Below, in pieces: positions 45,723 through 54,040 of a DNA stretch of 64,000 nt (position 1 is the stretch's first letter; the number at the start of each line of letters is the position of its first letter). Both the position numbers and the translations under genes were made by a program. The notes below the pieces were generated by a model. That model worked only from the letters and a program-made list of their open reading frames with translations. It made no database searches and was not told where the DNA came from. The DNA is from Riemerella anatipestifer (GTDB lineage Bacteria; Bacteroidota; Bacteroidia; Flavobacteriales; Weeksellaceae): assembly GCF_009670965.2 (NCBI RefSeq), contig NZ_CP073239.1, forward strand, positions 1 to 64,000, written 5' to 3'.

Positions 45723-46769
45723 ATGAAAACACATTTTTTTATTCTCATAAGCAGTTTAGCCCTTCTATCTTGTAAAAAAGAGGCTAATAATTTTTCAAAA
45801 GAACAAGTTATCATTTCAAAAAACACTTATTATCAAGAAGATAATAATAAAGTAATTATCAATACAAAAAATCTTTCCTCCGAAATATCCACAGCCAAAT
45901 TACCATTAAAAAAAGTAGTTTTATTAAGTTCTTCTATGCTAGGCTATATGCTAGAACTAGGTTTAGAAAAGCATATCATTGGTATCTCTAGCGAAGAATA
46001 TATCTATTCCGAAAAGGTAAAAGCACTTATCCAATCTAAAAAAATACACACCGTAGGCAGCGAGCAAAAATACGACCTAGAAAAAATCATCAGTTTAAAA
46101 CCTGATGCTATAATCACTAATCATATCCCTAATTTTGAAAACACCTATGACTTACTTCGAAAAAACAACATAGAAATCATCTTCCTAAACGAATATCTAG
46201 AAAACGAACCACTAGAAAAAACGGCTTATCTAAAAATTTTTGGAAAACTATTCGGTATTGAAAAACAAGCTTCTGAACGCTATTTAAACATCAAACAAAA
46301 CTATGATAATTTAAAACTTCAAGCACAGAAAACACCGCATAAACCTCAAGTCCTTTGTAATGAAATCTATGGCAACCAATGGTTCTTACCAGGAAATAAA
46401 ACCTTTGCTGCCAAATACTTTAACGATGCGGGAGGTAATTATATATTCAACGATTTGGATAAAGACCAATCTGTACCTTTAAGTTTTGAGGAAGTTTATG
46501 CTAAATCAAAACAAGCTGAATATTGGGTCAATCTTTCCAACTATCAATACAAAAGGGAATTATTAGCGATGAATCCGTCTTATTCCAAAATGGATATCTT
46601 CAAAAAAGGAAAACTTTATAACATCGCCAAAAGACAAAAAGGCAAAGCCAACGACTACTTTGAAAGTGGTGTTGTAAGAGCCGATTTAGTTTTAAAAGAC
46701 TATATTAAAATCTTCCACCCTGCTTTACTTCCTAAAGACACTCTTACTTATATGAATGCTTTAAAGTAA
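45723..46769 (+). CDS. ABC-transporter substrate-binding lipoprotein (iron-complex/cobalamin type)
   Basis: The 348-residue protein has a lipoprotein signal (HFFILISSLALLSC) and a class III periplasmic binding fold: KKVVLLSSSMLGYMLELGLEKHIIGISS, YDLEKIISLKPDAIITNH, a long linking helix (GKLFGIEKQASERYLNIKQN) and a second lobe (LCNEIYGNQWFLPGNKTFA). Such proteins bind iron chelates, haem or vitamin B12. No permease or ATPase gene is adjacent, so the ligand is open. The longer frame from 45651 would cover the tRNA-Arg gene and is rejected; 45723 is the lipoprotein start. Confidence 0.87.
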   Translation: MKTHFFILISSLALLSCKKEANNFSKEQVIISKNTYYQEDNNKVIINTKNLSSEISTAKLPLKKVVLLSSSMLGYMLELGLEKHIIGISSEEYIYSEKVKALIQSKKIHTVGSEQKYDLEKIISLKPDAIITNHIPNFENTYDLLRKNNIEIIFLNEYLENEPLEKTAYLKIFGKLFGIEKQASERYLNIKQNYDNLKLQAQKTPHKPQVLCNEIYGNQWFLPGNKTFAAKYFNDAGGNYIFNDLDKDQSVPLSFEEVYAKSKQAEYWVNLSNYQYKRELLAMNPSYSKMDIFKKGKLYNIAKRQKGKANDYFESGVVRADLVLKDYIKIFHPALLPKDTLTYMNALK

Positions 46770-46825
46770 AGCACAAACATATAACTCTCTAATAAATAAA
46801 ACAATTCAATTTTTAAAAATTTCCT

Positions 46826-46833
46826 TATTTTTG
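46826..46833 (+). promoter_or_regulatory. -7 box of purB
   Basis: TATTTTTG lies 19 bp before the purB start codon. Confidence 0.45.
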
Positions 46834-46852
46834 TGAAAGTAAAAAAGTAAAG

Positions 46853-48280
46853 ATGAATACCTACAAAAACCCTTTAGAAGAACGCTATTCTAGCGAAGAG
46901 ATGCTTTTTAATTTCTCTCACGACAACAAATTTCAAAATTGGAGAAAACTATGGATTGCTCTAGCCGAAATAGAAAAAGATTTAGGTCTAGACATTTCCG
47001 AAGAGCAAATCAACCAAATGAAAGACAAGGCTAAAGATATAGATTATACCAAAGCCGCCGAATACGAAAAGCGCTTCCGCCACGATGTAATGGCTCACGT
47101 GCACACCTACGGAGATGTAGCACCACTAGCCAAGCCCATTATCCACTTAGGAGCTACTTCGGCTTTTGTGGGCGACAATACGGATTTAATCCAAATGCGA
47201 GACGGACTCCTTATCCTTAAAAAAAAGCTAGTTAATGTAATTAAAGGCTTGTCCGACTTCGCCTTAAAGTACAAAGATTTACCAACTTTAGGCTTCACTC
47301 ACTTCCAACCCGCACAGCTAACTACCGTGGGCAAAAGAGCCACCCTTTGGTTACAATCTTTAATCCTAGATTTTGAAGAACTAGAGTTCTTCTTAGACAC
47401 ACTTCGTTTCAGAGGAGTAAAGGGTACGACAGGAACTGCGGCTAGCTTCCTAGAACTTTTCAACGGAGATTACGAAAAAGTAAAAACACTTGACAAAGAG
47501 CTATCCAAAAGATTCGGGTTTGATAAAGTTTTTGGCGTTTCTGGACAAACCTACGACAGAAAAATAGACGCTAAAGTAGTGGCTTTATTATCCAACATCG
47601 CCCAATCGGCTCACAAATTTACTAACGATTTAAGACTGTTACAAAATCTAAAAGAGATTGAAGAACCTTTTGAGAAAGACCAAATCGGTTCATCGGCAAT
47701 GGCATATAAGAGAAACCCAATGCGTTCGGAGCGAATAGGGGCTTTGGCTAAATATGTAATGTCGCTATCTTCTAGTTCTGCAATGGTGGCTGCAACGCAA
47801 TGGTTTGAAAGAACCCTAGACGACTCGGCTAACAAAAGACTAAGCATTCCACAAGCCTTCCTTGCGGTAGATGCCATTTTGTTGATTTGGAACAACATTA
47901 TGAACGGACTGGTAGTTTACGAAAACAGAATCAACAAGCATATTATGGAGGAGCTTCCTTTTATGGCTACCGAGTACATTATTATGGAAGAAGTAAAGGC
48001 TGGAGGCGACAGACAGGAAATCCACGAAATCATCAGAGTTCACTCTATGGAAGCGAGCAAAAAGGTGAAAATGGAAGGTAAGGACAACGATTTGATAGAA
48101 AGAATAATGAACGATAATAGCTTAAAGCTAGACAAATCAAAACTTGCAGAAGTTTTAGACCCTAAAAACTTTATTGGATTTGCACCTATACAAACCGAAG
48201 AATTTATCAAAAATGAAGTTCAGCCAATATTAGATAAATATTCGGATATGGTGGGATTAAAGGCAGAACTGAAAGTCTAA
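46853..48280 (+). CDS. purB: adenylosuccinate lyase
   Basis: The 475-residue enzyme performs two steps of purine synthesis: splitting SAICAR and adenylosuccinate, each releasing fumarate. Fumarase/lyase-superfamily motifs are present: FRHDVMAHVHTYGD (with the conserved His pair), HLGATSAFVGDNTDL, LGFTHFQPAQLTTVGKR, and the signature loop QIGSSAMAYKRNPMRSERIG with the catalytic serine. Length is slightly above the bacterial average and close to the eukaryotic-like form common in Bacteroidota. A terminator follows. Confidence 0.95.
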   Translation: MNTYKNPLEERYSSEEMLFNFSHDNKFQNWRKLWIALAEIEKDLGLDISEEQINQMKDKAKDIDYTKAAEYEKRFRHDVMAHVHTYGDVAPLAKPIIHLGATSAFVGDNTDLIQMRDGLLILKKKLVNVIKGLSDFALKYKDLPTLGFTHFQPAQLTTVGKRATLWLQSLILDFEELEFFLDTLRFRGVKGTTGTAASFLELFNGDYEKVKTLDKELSKRFGFDKVFGVSGQTYDRKIDAKVVALLSNIAQSAHKFTNDLRLLQNLKEIEEPFEKDQIGSSAMAYKRNPMRSERIGALAKYVMSLSSSSAMVAATQWFERTLDDSANKRLSIPQAFLAVDAILLIWNNIMNGLVVYENRINKHIMEELPFMATEYIIMEEVKAGGDRQEIHEIIRVHSMEASKKVKMEGKDNDLIERIMNDNSLKLDKSKLAEVLDPKNFIGFAPIQTEEFIKNEVQPILDKYSDMVGLKAELKV

Positions 48281-48376
48281 AATAGTATCCGTAGAAGTTT
48301 AGTTTACATAAGGTCTAAAAGTGAGGCTTAGTGTAAAGCCTAAATTCTAAATAAATCCTCCCTCACTAAACAAAAA

Positions 48377-48410
48377 AAATACTACCCTATCCCAAGAGTA
48401 GTATTTTTTT
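48377..48410 (+). terminator. terminator of purB
   Basis: AAATACTAC (48377-48385) pairs with GTAGTATTT (48398-48406), followed by T residues. Confidence 0.8.
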
Positions 48411-48437
48411 ATTATTGATGCACCAACGCTCTGCAAA

Positions 48438-48873
48438 CCCTACAACCTCAACATTACTCCCTTTAGGGTCTGTTTTTGAACCCACAACCTCTAATTTTAA
48501 CCCTGCAACCTCAACATTACTCCCTTTAGGGTCTGTTTTTGAACCTATAACCTCTAATTTTAACCCTACAACCTCAATATTACTCCCTTTAGGGTCTATT
48601 TTTGAACCTATAACCTCTAATTTTAACCCTACAACCTCAATATTACTCCCTTTAGGGTCTGTTTTTGAACCTATAACCTCTAATTTTAACCCTGCAACCT
48701 CAACATTACTCCCTTTAAGGTCTATTTTTGAACCTATAATCTCTAATTTTAACCCTGCAACCTCAATATTACTCCCTCTAGGGTCTATTTTTGAACCTAT
48801 AATCTCTAAATTTTAACCCTACAACCTCAACATTACTCCCTCTAGGGTCTGTTTTTGAACCCACAACCTATAG
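48438..48873. repeat. 63-bp tandem-repeat array, seven units, each built of three 21-bp parts
   Basis: Units start at 48438, 48501, 48564, 48627, 48690, 48753 and 48817 and differ at only a few positions. Each splits into three 21-bp parts beginning CCCTGCAACC, CCCTTTAGGG and ACCTATAACC. Unit six has one extra A, and the last unit stops after about 57 bp. Because 63 is divisible by three, one frame stays open for six units (21-residue repeats such as LLPLGSVFEPITSNF). There is no promoter or start context, so I treat it as non-coding. Confidence 0.92.
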
Positions 48874-49045
48874 AAACAGCTTGTCTTGTTGCTCAAAACC
48901 AATATTGGTACTCACTCTATATCCGCCATACACTTGGGTATCTGGTGGTAAGGCAAGTCGTTTGGTTTTAATGCTTTCAGCAGATTGTTTGTAATTGCCT
49001 TTTTTAATAAAACAGGTCAATAATACAATGCTTTGCGATATTCAT
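48868..49045 (-). pseudogene. remnant of an MBL-fold hydrolase gene (C-terminal fragment)
   Basis: The minus strand reads, in frame up to a TAG at 48868-48870: IVLLTCFIKKGNYKQ, then SAESIKTKRLALPPDTQVYG, then GYRVSTNIGFEQQDKLFL. This resembles the C-terminus of MBL-fold glyoxalase II-like hydrolases (LPDDT-VYPGHG-TTIGFE-NPFL pattern), but the GHG metal motif is GGY and the part before GNY is shortened. A TGA lies in frame upstream near 49045, and no start is visible. I infer a decayed gene. The rest of the gap up to 49132 shows nothing further. Confidence 0.45.
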
Positions 49046-49132
49046 TACAATGCGACACTCAACAGAGCTGCATTTTTATGTTTTAGACACATTTAGCAAT
49101 CGCCCTTATTATCGAATATCACAATAAAATTT

Positions 49133-49140
49133 TATCTTTG
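49133..49140 (+). promoter_or_regulatory. -7 box of metG
   Basis: TATCTTTG followed by C lies 16 bp before the ATG at 49157. Confidence 0.55.
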
Positions 49141-49156
49141 CAAAAAATAATTGAGA

Positions 49157-51190
49157 ATGGCAGAGAGAAAGTTAATTACCGCAGCATTACCTTATGCTAA
49201 TGGTCCCGTACATATAGGACACCTTGCTGGCGTATACATACCGGCAGATGTTTACGCTAGATTCCAAAGAAGAACAGGCAAGGAGGTTGCCTTTATATGT
49301 GGGTCTGATGAACACGGCATTCCCATTACTATTAGAGCTAAAAAAGAAGGTGTAACACCTCAAGATATTGTAGATAAATACCACTTAATCATAAAGAAAT
49401 CTTTTGAAGATTTAGGAATTTCTTTTGACGAATATTCCAGAACTACCAGTGCAAAGCACTACGAAACCGCCTCTGAATTTTTCCTTAAAATGTACGAGAA
49501 CGGAAAGTTTACCGAGGAGGTTTCCGAACAGTTTTATGATGAACAAGCAGGAGAGTTCCTAGCCGATAGATACATCGTGGGGACTTGCCCAAAATGTAGT
49601 AATGACAATGCCTATGGCGACCAATGCGAAAAATGTGGCTCTACCCTTTCTCCTACGGAACTTCTCAATCCTAAATCTATGCTTAGTGGGAATAGCCCTG
49701 TGCTAAAACCTACTAAAAACTGGTATCTTCCGCTAAACGATTACGAAGGATTTTTGAACCAATGGATTATTGAAGGACACCAGCACGACTGGAAGCCTAA
49801 TGTGTACGGGCAAGTAAAATCTTGGCTTAACGAAGGCTTAAAACCTCGTGCAATGACTAGAGACCTCAATTGGGGTGTGCCTGTACCATTGCCAGATGCG
49901 GAGGGCAAAGTGCTTTATGTTTGGTTTGATGCTCCTATCGGATACATTTCGTTCACAAAAGAATGGGCAGAAAAAAACAATAAAGATTGGAAAGACTATT
50001 GGCAGTCAGAAAATTCAGATTTAGTACATTTCATTGGGAAAGATAATATAGTCTTCCATTGTATTATTTTCCCTTCTATGATGAAGGCTCACGGCGATTA
50101 CATTATGCCAAACAATGTCCCTGCATTTGAGTTTCTTAATCTAGAAAATGATAAAATTTCTACCTCTAGAAACTGGGCAGTGTGGGCTCACGAATATGTG
50201 GCAGACTTCCCTGGACAACAAGATGTGCTTCGCTATGCATTATTGTCGTCTGCTCCCGAAACTAAAGATAATAACTTTACTTGGAAGGAATTTCAAACCA
50301 AAAACAACTCGGAATTGGTGGGTATTTTAGGAAACTTTATCAACCGAGTAGCCGTGCTTACCCACAAATATTACAACGGACGAGTGCCTAAAGGCAACAC
50401 CAATGCAACAGAACTAGAGGAAATAAACAAAGCTGCAACAGAAATAAAAGACTATCTAGAGAAATTTGAGTTTAGAAACGCCCTGTCTGCACTTATGAAT
50501 TTAGCACGTTTTGGAAACCAATATCTACAAACCGAAGAGCCTTGGAAAACCATCAAAACTGATGAAGCCAAAACAGCCAACACCCTGTTTATAGGAACTC
50601 AAATTGCAATAGCTTTAGCCCAACTGTCAGAGCCTTTTATGCCGTTCAGTTCGGAGAAGTTGCTTAATATGTTTAATACCAAACTTTGCAACTGGTCTGA
50701 ATTGGAGAACCAAAAAGTGCTTTTAGCAGAAGGACACCAAATTAACGAGCCAAGTTTACTATTCTCTAAAATAGAAGACGAAACCATAGAAGCTCAAATC
50801 CAAAAATTAGAGCAAACCAAAATCAATAATAAAAAAACAAACCCTAACGCCAAGCCAATGAAAGACGAGATTACTTTTGACGATTTCACCAAAATAGACT
50901 TAAGAACCGCTACCATACTAGAAGCCGAAAAAGTAGAAAAAGCGGATAAACTCCTCAAATTTAAGGTAGATACTGGGGTGGATATAAGAACTGTAGTTTC
51001 TGGTATCGCAGAGAGCTTTACACCTGAAGAATGTGTAGGCAAACAAGTGATGATTTTATTAAATCTAGCACCTAGAAAAATAAGAGGTATCGAAAGCCAA
51101 GGTATGCTACTGCTTACCACGAAGCCTGATGGCAAACTTTCTTTTGTTACGCCAGATGAGCCCGTAGATAACGGAGTAGAGATAGGATAA
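49157..51190 (+). CDS. metG: methionyl-tRNA synthetase
   Basis: The 677-residue class I synthetase charges tRNA-Met. The HIGH motif is HIGH in [18 protein letters not shown]. The zinc-knuckle region is [19 protein letters not shown], the KMSKS-equivalent is DKISTSRNW, and the C-terminal EMAPII-like tRNA-binding OB domain begins near [17 protein letters not shown]. The KMSKS loop reads KISTS, a known variant. The start is ATG 49157 ([13 protein letters not shown]) rather than the TTG 6 bp upstream. A terminator follows. Confidence 0.96.
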   Translation: MAERKLITAALPYANGPVHIGHLAGVYIPADVYARFQRRTGKEVAFICGSDEHGIPITIRAKKEGVTPQDIVDKYHLIIKKSFEDLGISFDEYSRTTSAKHYETASEFFLKMYENGKFTEEVSEQFYDEQAGEFLADRYIVGTCPKCSNDNAYGDQCEKCGSTLSPTELLNPKSMLSGNSPVLKPTKNWYLPLNDYEGFLNQWIIEGHQHDWKPNVYGQVKSWLNEGLKPRAMTRDLNWGVPVPLPDAEGKVLYVWFDAPIGYISFTKEWAEKNNKDWKDYWQSENSDLVHFIGKDNIVFHCIIFPSMMKAHGDYIMPNNVPAFEFLNLENDKISTSRNWAVWAHEYVADFPGQQDVLRYALLSSAPETKDNNFTWKEFQTKNNSELVGILGNFINRVAVLTHKYYNGRVPKGNTNATELEEINKAATEIKDYLEKFEFRNALSALMNLARFGNQYLQTEEPWKTIKTDEAKTANTLFIGTQIAIALAQLSEPFMPFSSEKLLNMFNTKLCNWSELENQKVLLAEGHQINEPSLLFSKIEDETIEAQIQKLEQTKINNKKTNPNAKPMKDEITFDDFTKIDLRTATILEAEKVEKADKLLKFKVDTGVDIRTVVSGIAESFTPEECVGKQVMILLNLAPRKIRGIESQGMLLLTTKPDGKLSFVTPDEPVDNGVEIG

Positions 51191-51193
51191 AAT

Positions 51194-51231
51194 AAAAAGC
51201 GGTTTCAAAAATTTTTGAAATCGCTTTTTTT
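51194..51231 (+). terminator. terminator of metG
   Basis: AAAAAGCGGTTTCAAAAA pairs, with one mismatch, with TTTTTGAAATCGCTTTTTT. Confidence 0.85.
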
Positions 51232-51243
51232 ATACGGAATGTT

Positions 51244-51316
51244 ACCTCAACAAAATATTTCTCTAAGCAAAAAATTAAGACAACTCTAATAAAATATTTT
51301 TCAACCTCAACAAAAT
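51244..51316. repeat. 13-bp direct repeats upstream of the acyl-CoA dehydrogenase gene
   Basis: ACCTCAACAAAAT occurs at 51244-51256 and again exactly 60 bp later at 51304-51316. The second copy ends 4 bp before the -7 box TATATTTG (51321-51328). The position suits an operator pair; no regulator is known. Confidence 0.4.
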
Positions 51317-51320
51317 TATT

Positions 51321-51328
51321 TATATTTG
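51321..51328 (+). promoter_or_regulatory. -7 box of the first acyl-CoA dehydrogenase gene
   Basis: TATATTTG lies 22 bp before the start codon; GGAGG follows within the leader, a rare Shine-Dalgarno-like sequence in this window, but it is about 17 bp from the ATG. Confidence 0.5.
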
Positions 51329-51350
51329 GAGGAACGATAATAACACTACT

Positions 51351-52481
51351 ATGAATACAGAAAACCTAAAAATGATAGCTGAAACAGCTCGTGAGTTTGC
51401 AGAAAAAAATATCCGCCCATACATTATGGAATGGGACGAAAGCCAAACCTTCCCTGTGGAACTCTTCCGCCAATTAGGAGAAATGGGCTTTATGGGTATT
51501 GTAATTCCCGAAGAATACGGAGGCTCTGGATTATCTTACCATGAGTATGTGGCTATTTTAGATGAAATTTCTCAAGTAGATCCATCTATAGGACTTTCTG
51601 TAGCAGCACACAACTCTTTATGTACTAATCATATCTACGAGTTTGGTAACGAAGAACAAAGAAAAAAATGGCTCCCGAAACTCGCTTCTGGTCAAGTTAT
51701 TGGAGCTTGGGGACTTACTGAACACAATACAGGTTCTGATGCGGGAGGTATGAATACCACTGCAGTAAAAGACGGCGATGAGTGGGTTATCAATGGAGCT
51801 AAAAACTTCATCACTCACGCTATTTCTGGAGATATTGCCGTGGTTATGACAAGAACAGGAGAAAAAAACACCTCTAATAATGCTACTGCTTTTGTTTTAG
51901 AGAAAGGTATGCCTGGGTTTAGTTCTGGGAAGAAAGAAAACAAACTAGGTATGAGGGCTTCTGAAACGGCAGAACTTATCTTTGATAATGTTCGTGTTCC
52001 AGACTCGCATCGTTTAGGGCAAGTAGGCGAAGGGTTCAAACAAGCTCTTAAAATATTAGATGGCGGGAGAATCTCCATCGCTGCTTTAAGTTTGGGTATC
52101 GCTAAAGGAGCTTACAAAGCTGCTCTAAAGTACGCCAAAGAAAGACATCAATTCGGACAGGCAATCGCCAACTTCCAAGCCATCAATTTTATGCTCGCTG
52201 ATATGGCAACAGAGATAGATGCAGCCGAACTTCTTATACAAAGAGCCGCTACCCTAAAGAATGCTAAACAAAAAATGACGCGTGAGGGTGCTATGGCAAA
52301 ACTCTACGCTTCGGAAGCGTGTGTAAGGATATCCAACAATGCATTGCAAATATTTGGAGGTTATGGCTATACCAAAGATTTCCCTGCTGAAAAATATTAC
52401 AGAGATTCTAAACTGTGTACCATTGGCGAGGGGACTTCCGAAATACAAAAGCTAGTTATCGGTAGAGATATTATTAAATAA
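51351..52481 (+). CDS. acyl-CoA dehydrogenase
   Basis: The 376-residue FAD enzyme makes the 2,3-double bond in acyl-CoA, passing electrons to ETF. Family signatures are GAWGLTEHNTGSDAGGM (FAD and substrate loop), VINGAKNFITHA, RHQFGQAIANFQAINFMLADM and LQIFGGYGYTKDFPAEKYYRD with IGEGTSEIQKLVIGR. The second signature's position for the catalytic glutamate (GEGTSE) is kept. A similar enzyme is encoded at 55268-56407; substrate lengths or branching cannot be told apart. Its own promoter and terminator make it a single-gene unit. Confidence 0.93.
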   Translation: MNTENLKMIAETAREFAEKNIRPYIMEWDESQTFPVELFRQLGEMGFMGIVIPEEYGGSGLSYHEYVAILDEISQVDPSIGLSVAAHNSLCTNHIYEFGNEEQRKKWLPKLASGQVIGAWGLTEHNTGSDAGGMNTTAVKDGDEWVINGAKNFITHAISGDIAVVMTRTGEKNTSNNATAFVLEKGMPGFSSGKKENKLGMRASETAELIFDNVRVPDSHRLGQVGEGFKQALKILDGGRISIAALSLGIAKGAYKAALKYAKERHQFGQAIANFQAINFMLADMATEIDAAELLIQRAATLKNAKQKMTREGAMAKLYASEACVRISNNALQIFGGYGYTKDFPAEKYYRDSKLCTIGEGTSEIQKLVIGRDIIK

Positions 52482-52505
52482 AAGAGTATTCAAAAAAGTA
52501 ACTCT

Positions 52506-52540
52506 AAAAGCTCTCACCCACACACGTGAGGGCTTTTTTT
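52506..52540 (+). terminator. terminator of the acyl-CoA dehydrogenase gene
   Basis: AAAAGC and CTCAC pair with GTGAG and GGCTTTTT around a CCACACAC loop, followed by T residues. Confidence 0.75.
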
Positions 52541-52583
52541 AACCCTTTTTATTACCTCTCTCTTCTGTTTATTCAAATATAGT

Positions 52584-52591
52584 TATCTTTG
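52584..52591 (+). promoter_or_regulatory. -7 box of the DEAD-box helicase gene
   Basis: TATCTTTG followed by C lies 39 bp before the start codon. Confidence 0.55.
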
Positions 52592-52630
52592 CCTGTTGGT
52601 TATTCTTTTAGACCTTAATTTTATCAAATT

Positions 52631-53980
52631 ATGAACATTACTTTTGCAGATTTTGAACTTCCCGAAAAAATACTAGATATTTTAGCCGATTTGGAGCTAT
52701 TTGAACCTACACCTATCCAACAGAAAAGCTTTAAACCAATACTTTCTGGTAGAGATATTATGGGGATAGCCCAAACAGGTACTGGTAAAACCCTAGCCTA
52801 CCTATTACCTGTACTCAAAAATTGGAAATACAATAAATCTGGAAACCCTACTGTTTTAGTTTTAGTTCCCACTAGAGAACTTGTAGTTCAGGTAGCTGAA
52901 ATTTTGGAGAAACTATGTGAAAAACTAAGTACAAGAATTATTGGCGTGTATGGTGGAAAAAACATCAACACCCAAAAGCTACTTTTTGATAATGGTTGTG
53001 ATATTTTGGTAGGAACACCAGGACGAGTGATGGATTTAGCCATAGACAACGCTATTTCTTTAAAAGAAGTCCAAAAACTAATTATTGATGAGTTTGATGA
53101 GATGCTTAACTTAGGTTTTCGTCCTCAACTCACACACATCTTCGAAATGATGAGAGAAAAGCGACAAAACATTCTTTTCTCCGCAACAATGACTGATGCT
53201 GTTGATGAAATGCTAGATGAATATTTTGCCAATCCGATAGAAATTTCTTTAGCCAAATCAGGGACGCCACTGGAAAAAATACAGCAAATCGCTTTTAAGG
53301 TAACTAACTTTAATACTAAAATCAACTTCTTACAGCATCTTCTTGATAAAGATGAATCTATGTCTAAAGTGTTGATATTTTGTAACAATAAAAAACACGC
53401 CGACTATCTTTTCACTAAAATAGACGAAATCTACCCCGAAAGTTTTGATGTGATACACTCTAACAAGTCTCAAAACTATCGTCTAAGAGCGATGAAAAAA
53501 TTTGAACAAGAAGAAGTCAGAGGGCTCATCACCACCGATGTAATGGCTAGAGGGCTAGATATATCAGACATCAGCCACGTGATTAATTTTGAAATCCCAG
53601 ACATTCCAGAGCAATACATTCACCGTATTGGGCGTACAGGTAGGGCGGATAAAGACGGTATTGCACTTTCTTTCATCACAGAAAAAGAAGAAGCCTTATT
53701 TCTTGACATTGAAATCTTGATGAAAAAAGAAGTGGAAGTTCAGCCTATGCCAGAGGAAGTTAAAATCAATCCACAGAAAATAGCTTCGGAAAAAGAGGAA
53801 GTCAAAATGAAAAATCCTGTGGTGATAAAGCTTAATGAAGGAGGCGGTGCTTTCCACGAAAAGAAAGCCAAAAACAAGAAAGAAAATTGGGGCGGACCTA
53901 GTAAAAGAAAACCACCTAAAAAAATTGGAGCTAATAGAGCTCAACAAAAGGCAAAAACCAAAGCTAGAAAAAAGAAATAA
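52631..53980 (+). CDS. DEAD-box-family RNA helicase with DEFD motif II
   Basis: The 449-residue protein has all helicase motifs: the Q motif (FEPTPIQQKSF), Walker A AQTGTGKT, PTRELVVQV, GTPGR, motif II DEFD (in LIIDEFDEML), SAT in LFSATM, and the C-lobe TTDVMARGLDI and HRIGRTGRADK. Motif II is DEFD instead of DEAD. The last 70 residues are very Lys-rich, as in RNA-binding tails of RhlE/SrmB types. It unwinds RNA in ribosome assembly or cold adaptation in homologues; the specific role here is not known. Confidence 0.93.
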   Translation: MNITFADFELPEKILDILADLELFEPTPIQQKSFKPILSGRDIMGIAQTGTGKTLAYLLPVLKNWKYNKSGNPTVLVLVPTRELVVQVAEILEKLCEKLSTRIIGVYGGKNINTQKLLFDNGCDILVGTPGRVMDLAIDNAISLKEVQKLIIDEFDEMLNLGFRPQLTHIFEMMREKRQNILFSATMTDAVDEMLDEYFANPIEISLAKSGTPLEKIQQIAFKVTNFNTKINFLQHLLDKDESMSKVLIFCNNKKHADYLFTKIDEIYPESFDVIHSNKSQNYRLRAMKKFEQEEVRGLITTDVMARGLDISDISHVINFEIPDIPEQYIHRIGRTGRADKDGIALSFITEKEEALFLDIEILMKKEVEVQPMPEEVKINPQKIASEKEEVKMKNPVVIKLNEGGGAFHEKKAKNKKENWGGPSKRKPPKKIGANRAQQKAKTKARKKK

Positions 53981-53986
53981 TATAAA

Positions 53987-54019
53987 AACTCCCTTGAGAA
54001 TAGTGTTCTCAAGGGAGCT
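53987..54019 (-). terminator. terminator of the iron alcohol dehydrogenase gene
   Basis: CTCCCTTGAGAA (53989-54000) pairs perfectly with TTCTCAAGGGAG (54006-54017). On the minus strand a T-run follows; on the plus strand none does. Confidence 0.75.
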
Positions 54020-54040
54020 TCATAAATATACTAACCTATA

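Noticed and set aside
48415..48816. 133-codon open frame with 21-residue repeats (LLPLGSVFEPITSNF type)
   Set aside because: It exists only because the tandem unit length is a multiple of three. There is no promoter or start context, it begins inside the purB terminator region, and a 1-bp insertion in unit six would break it.
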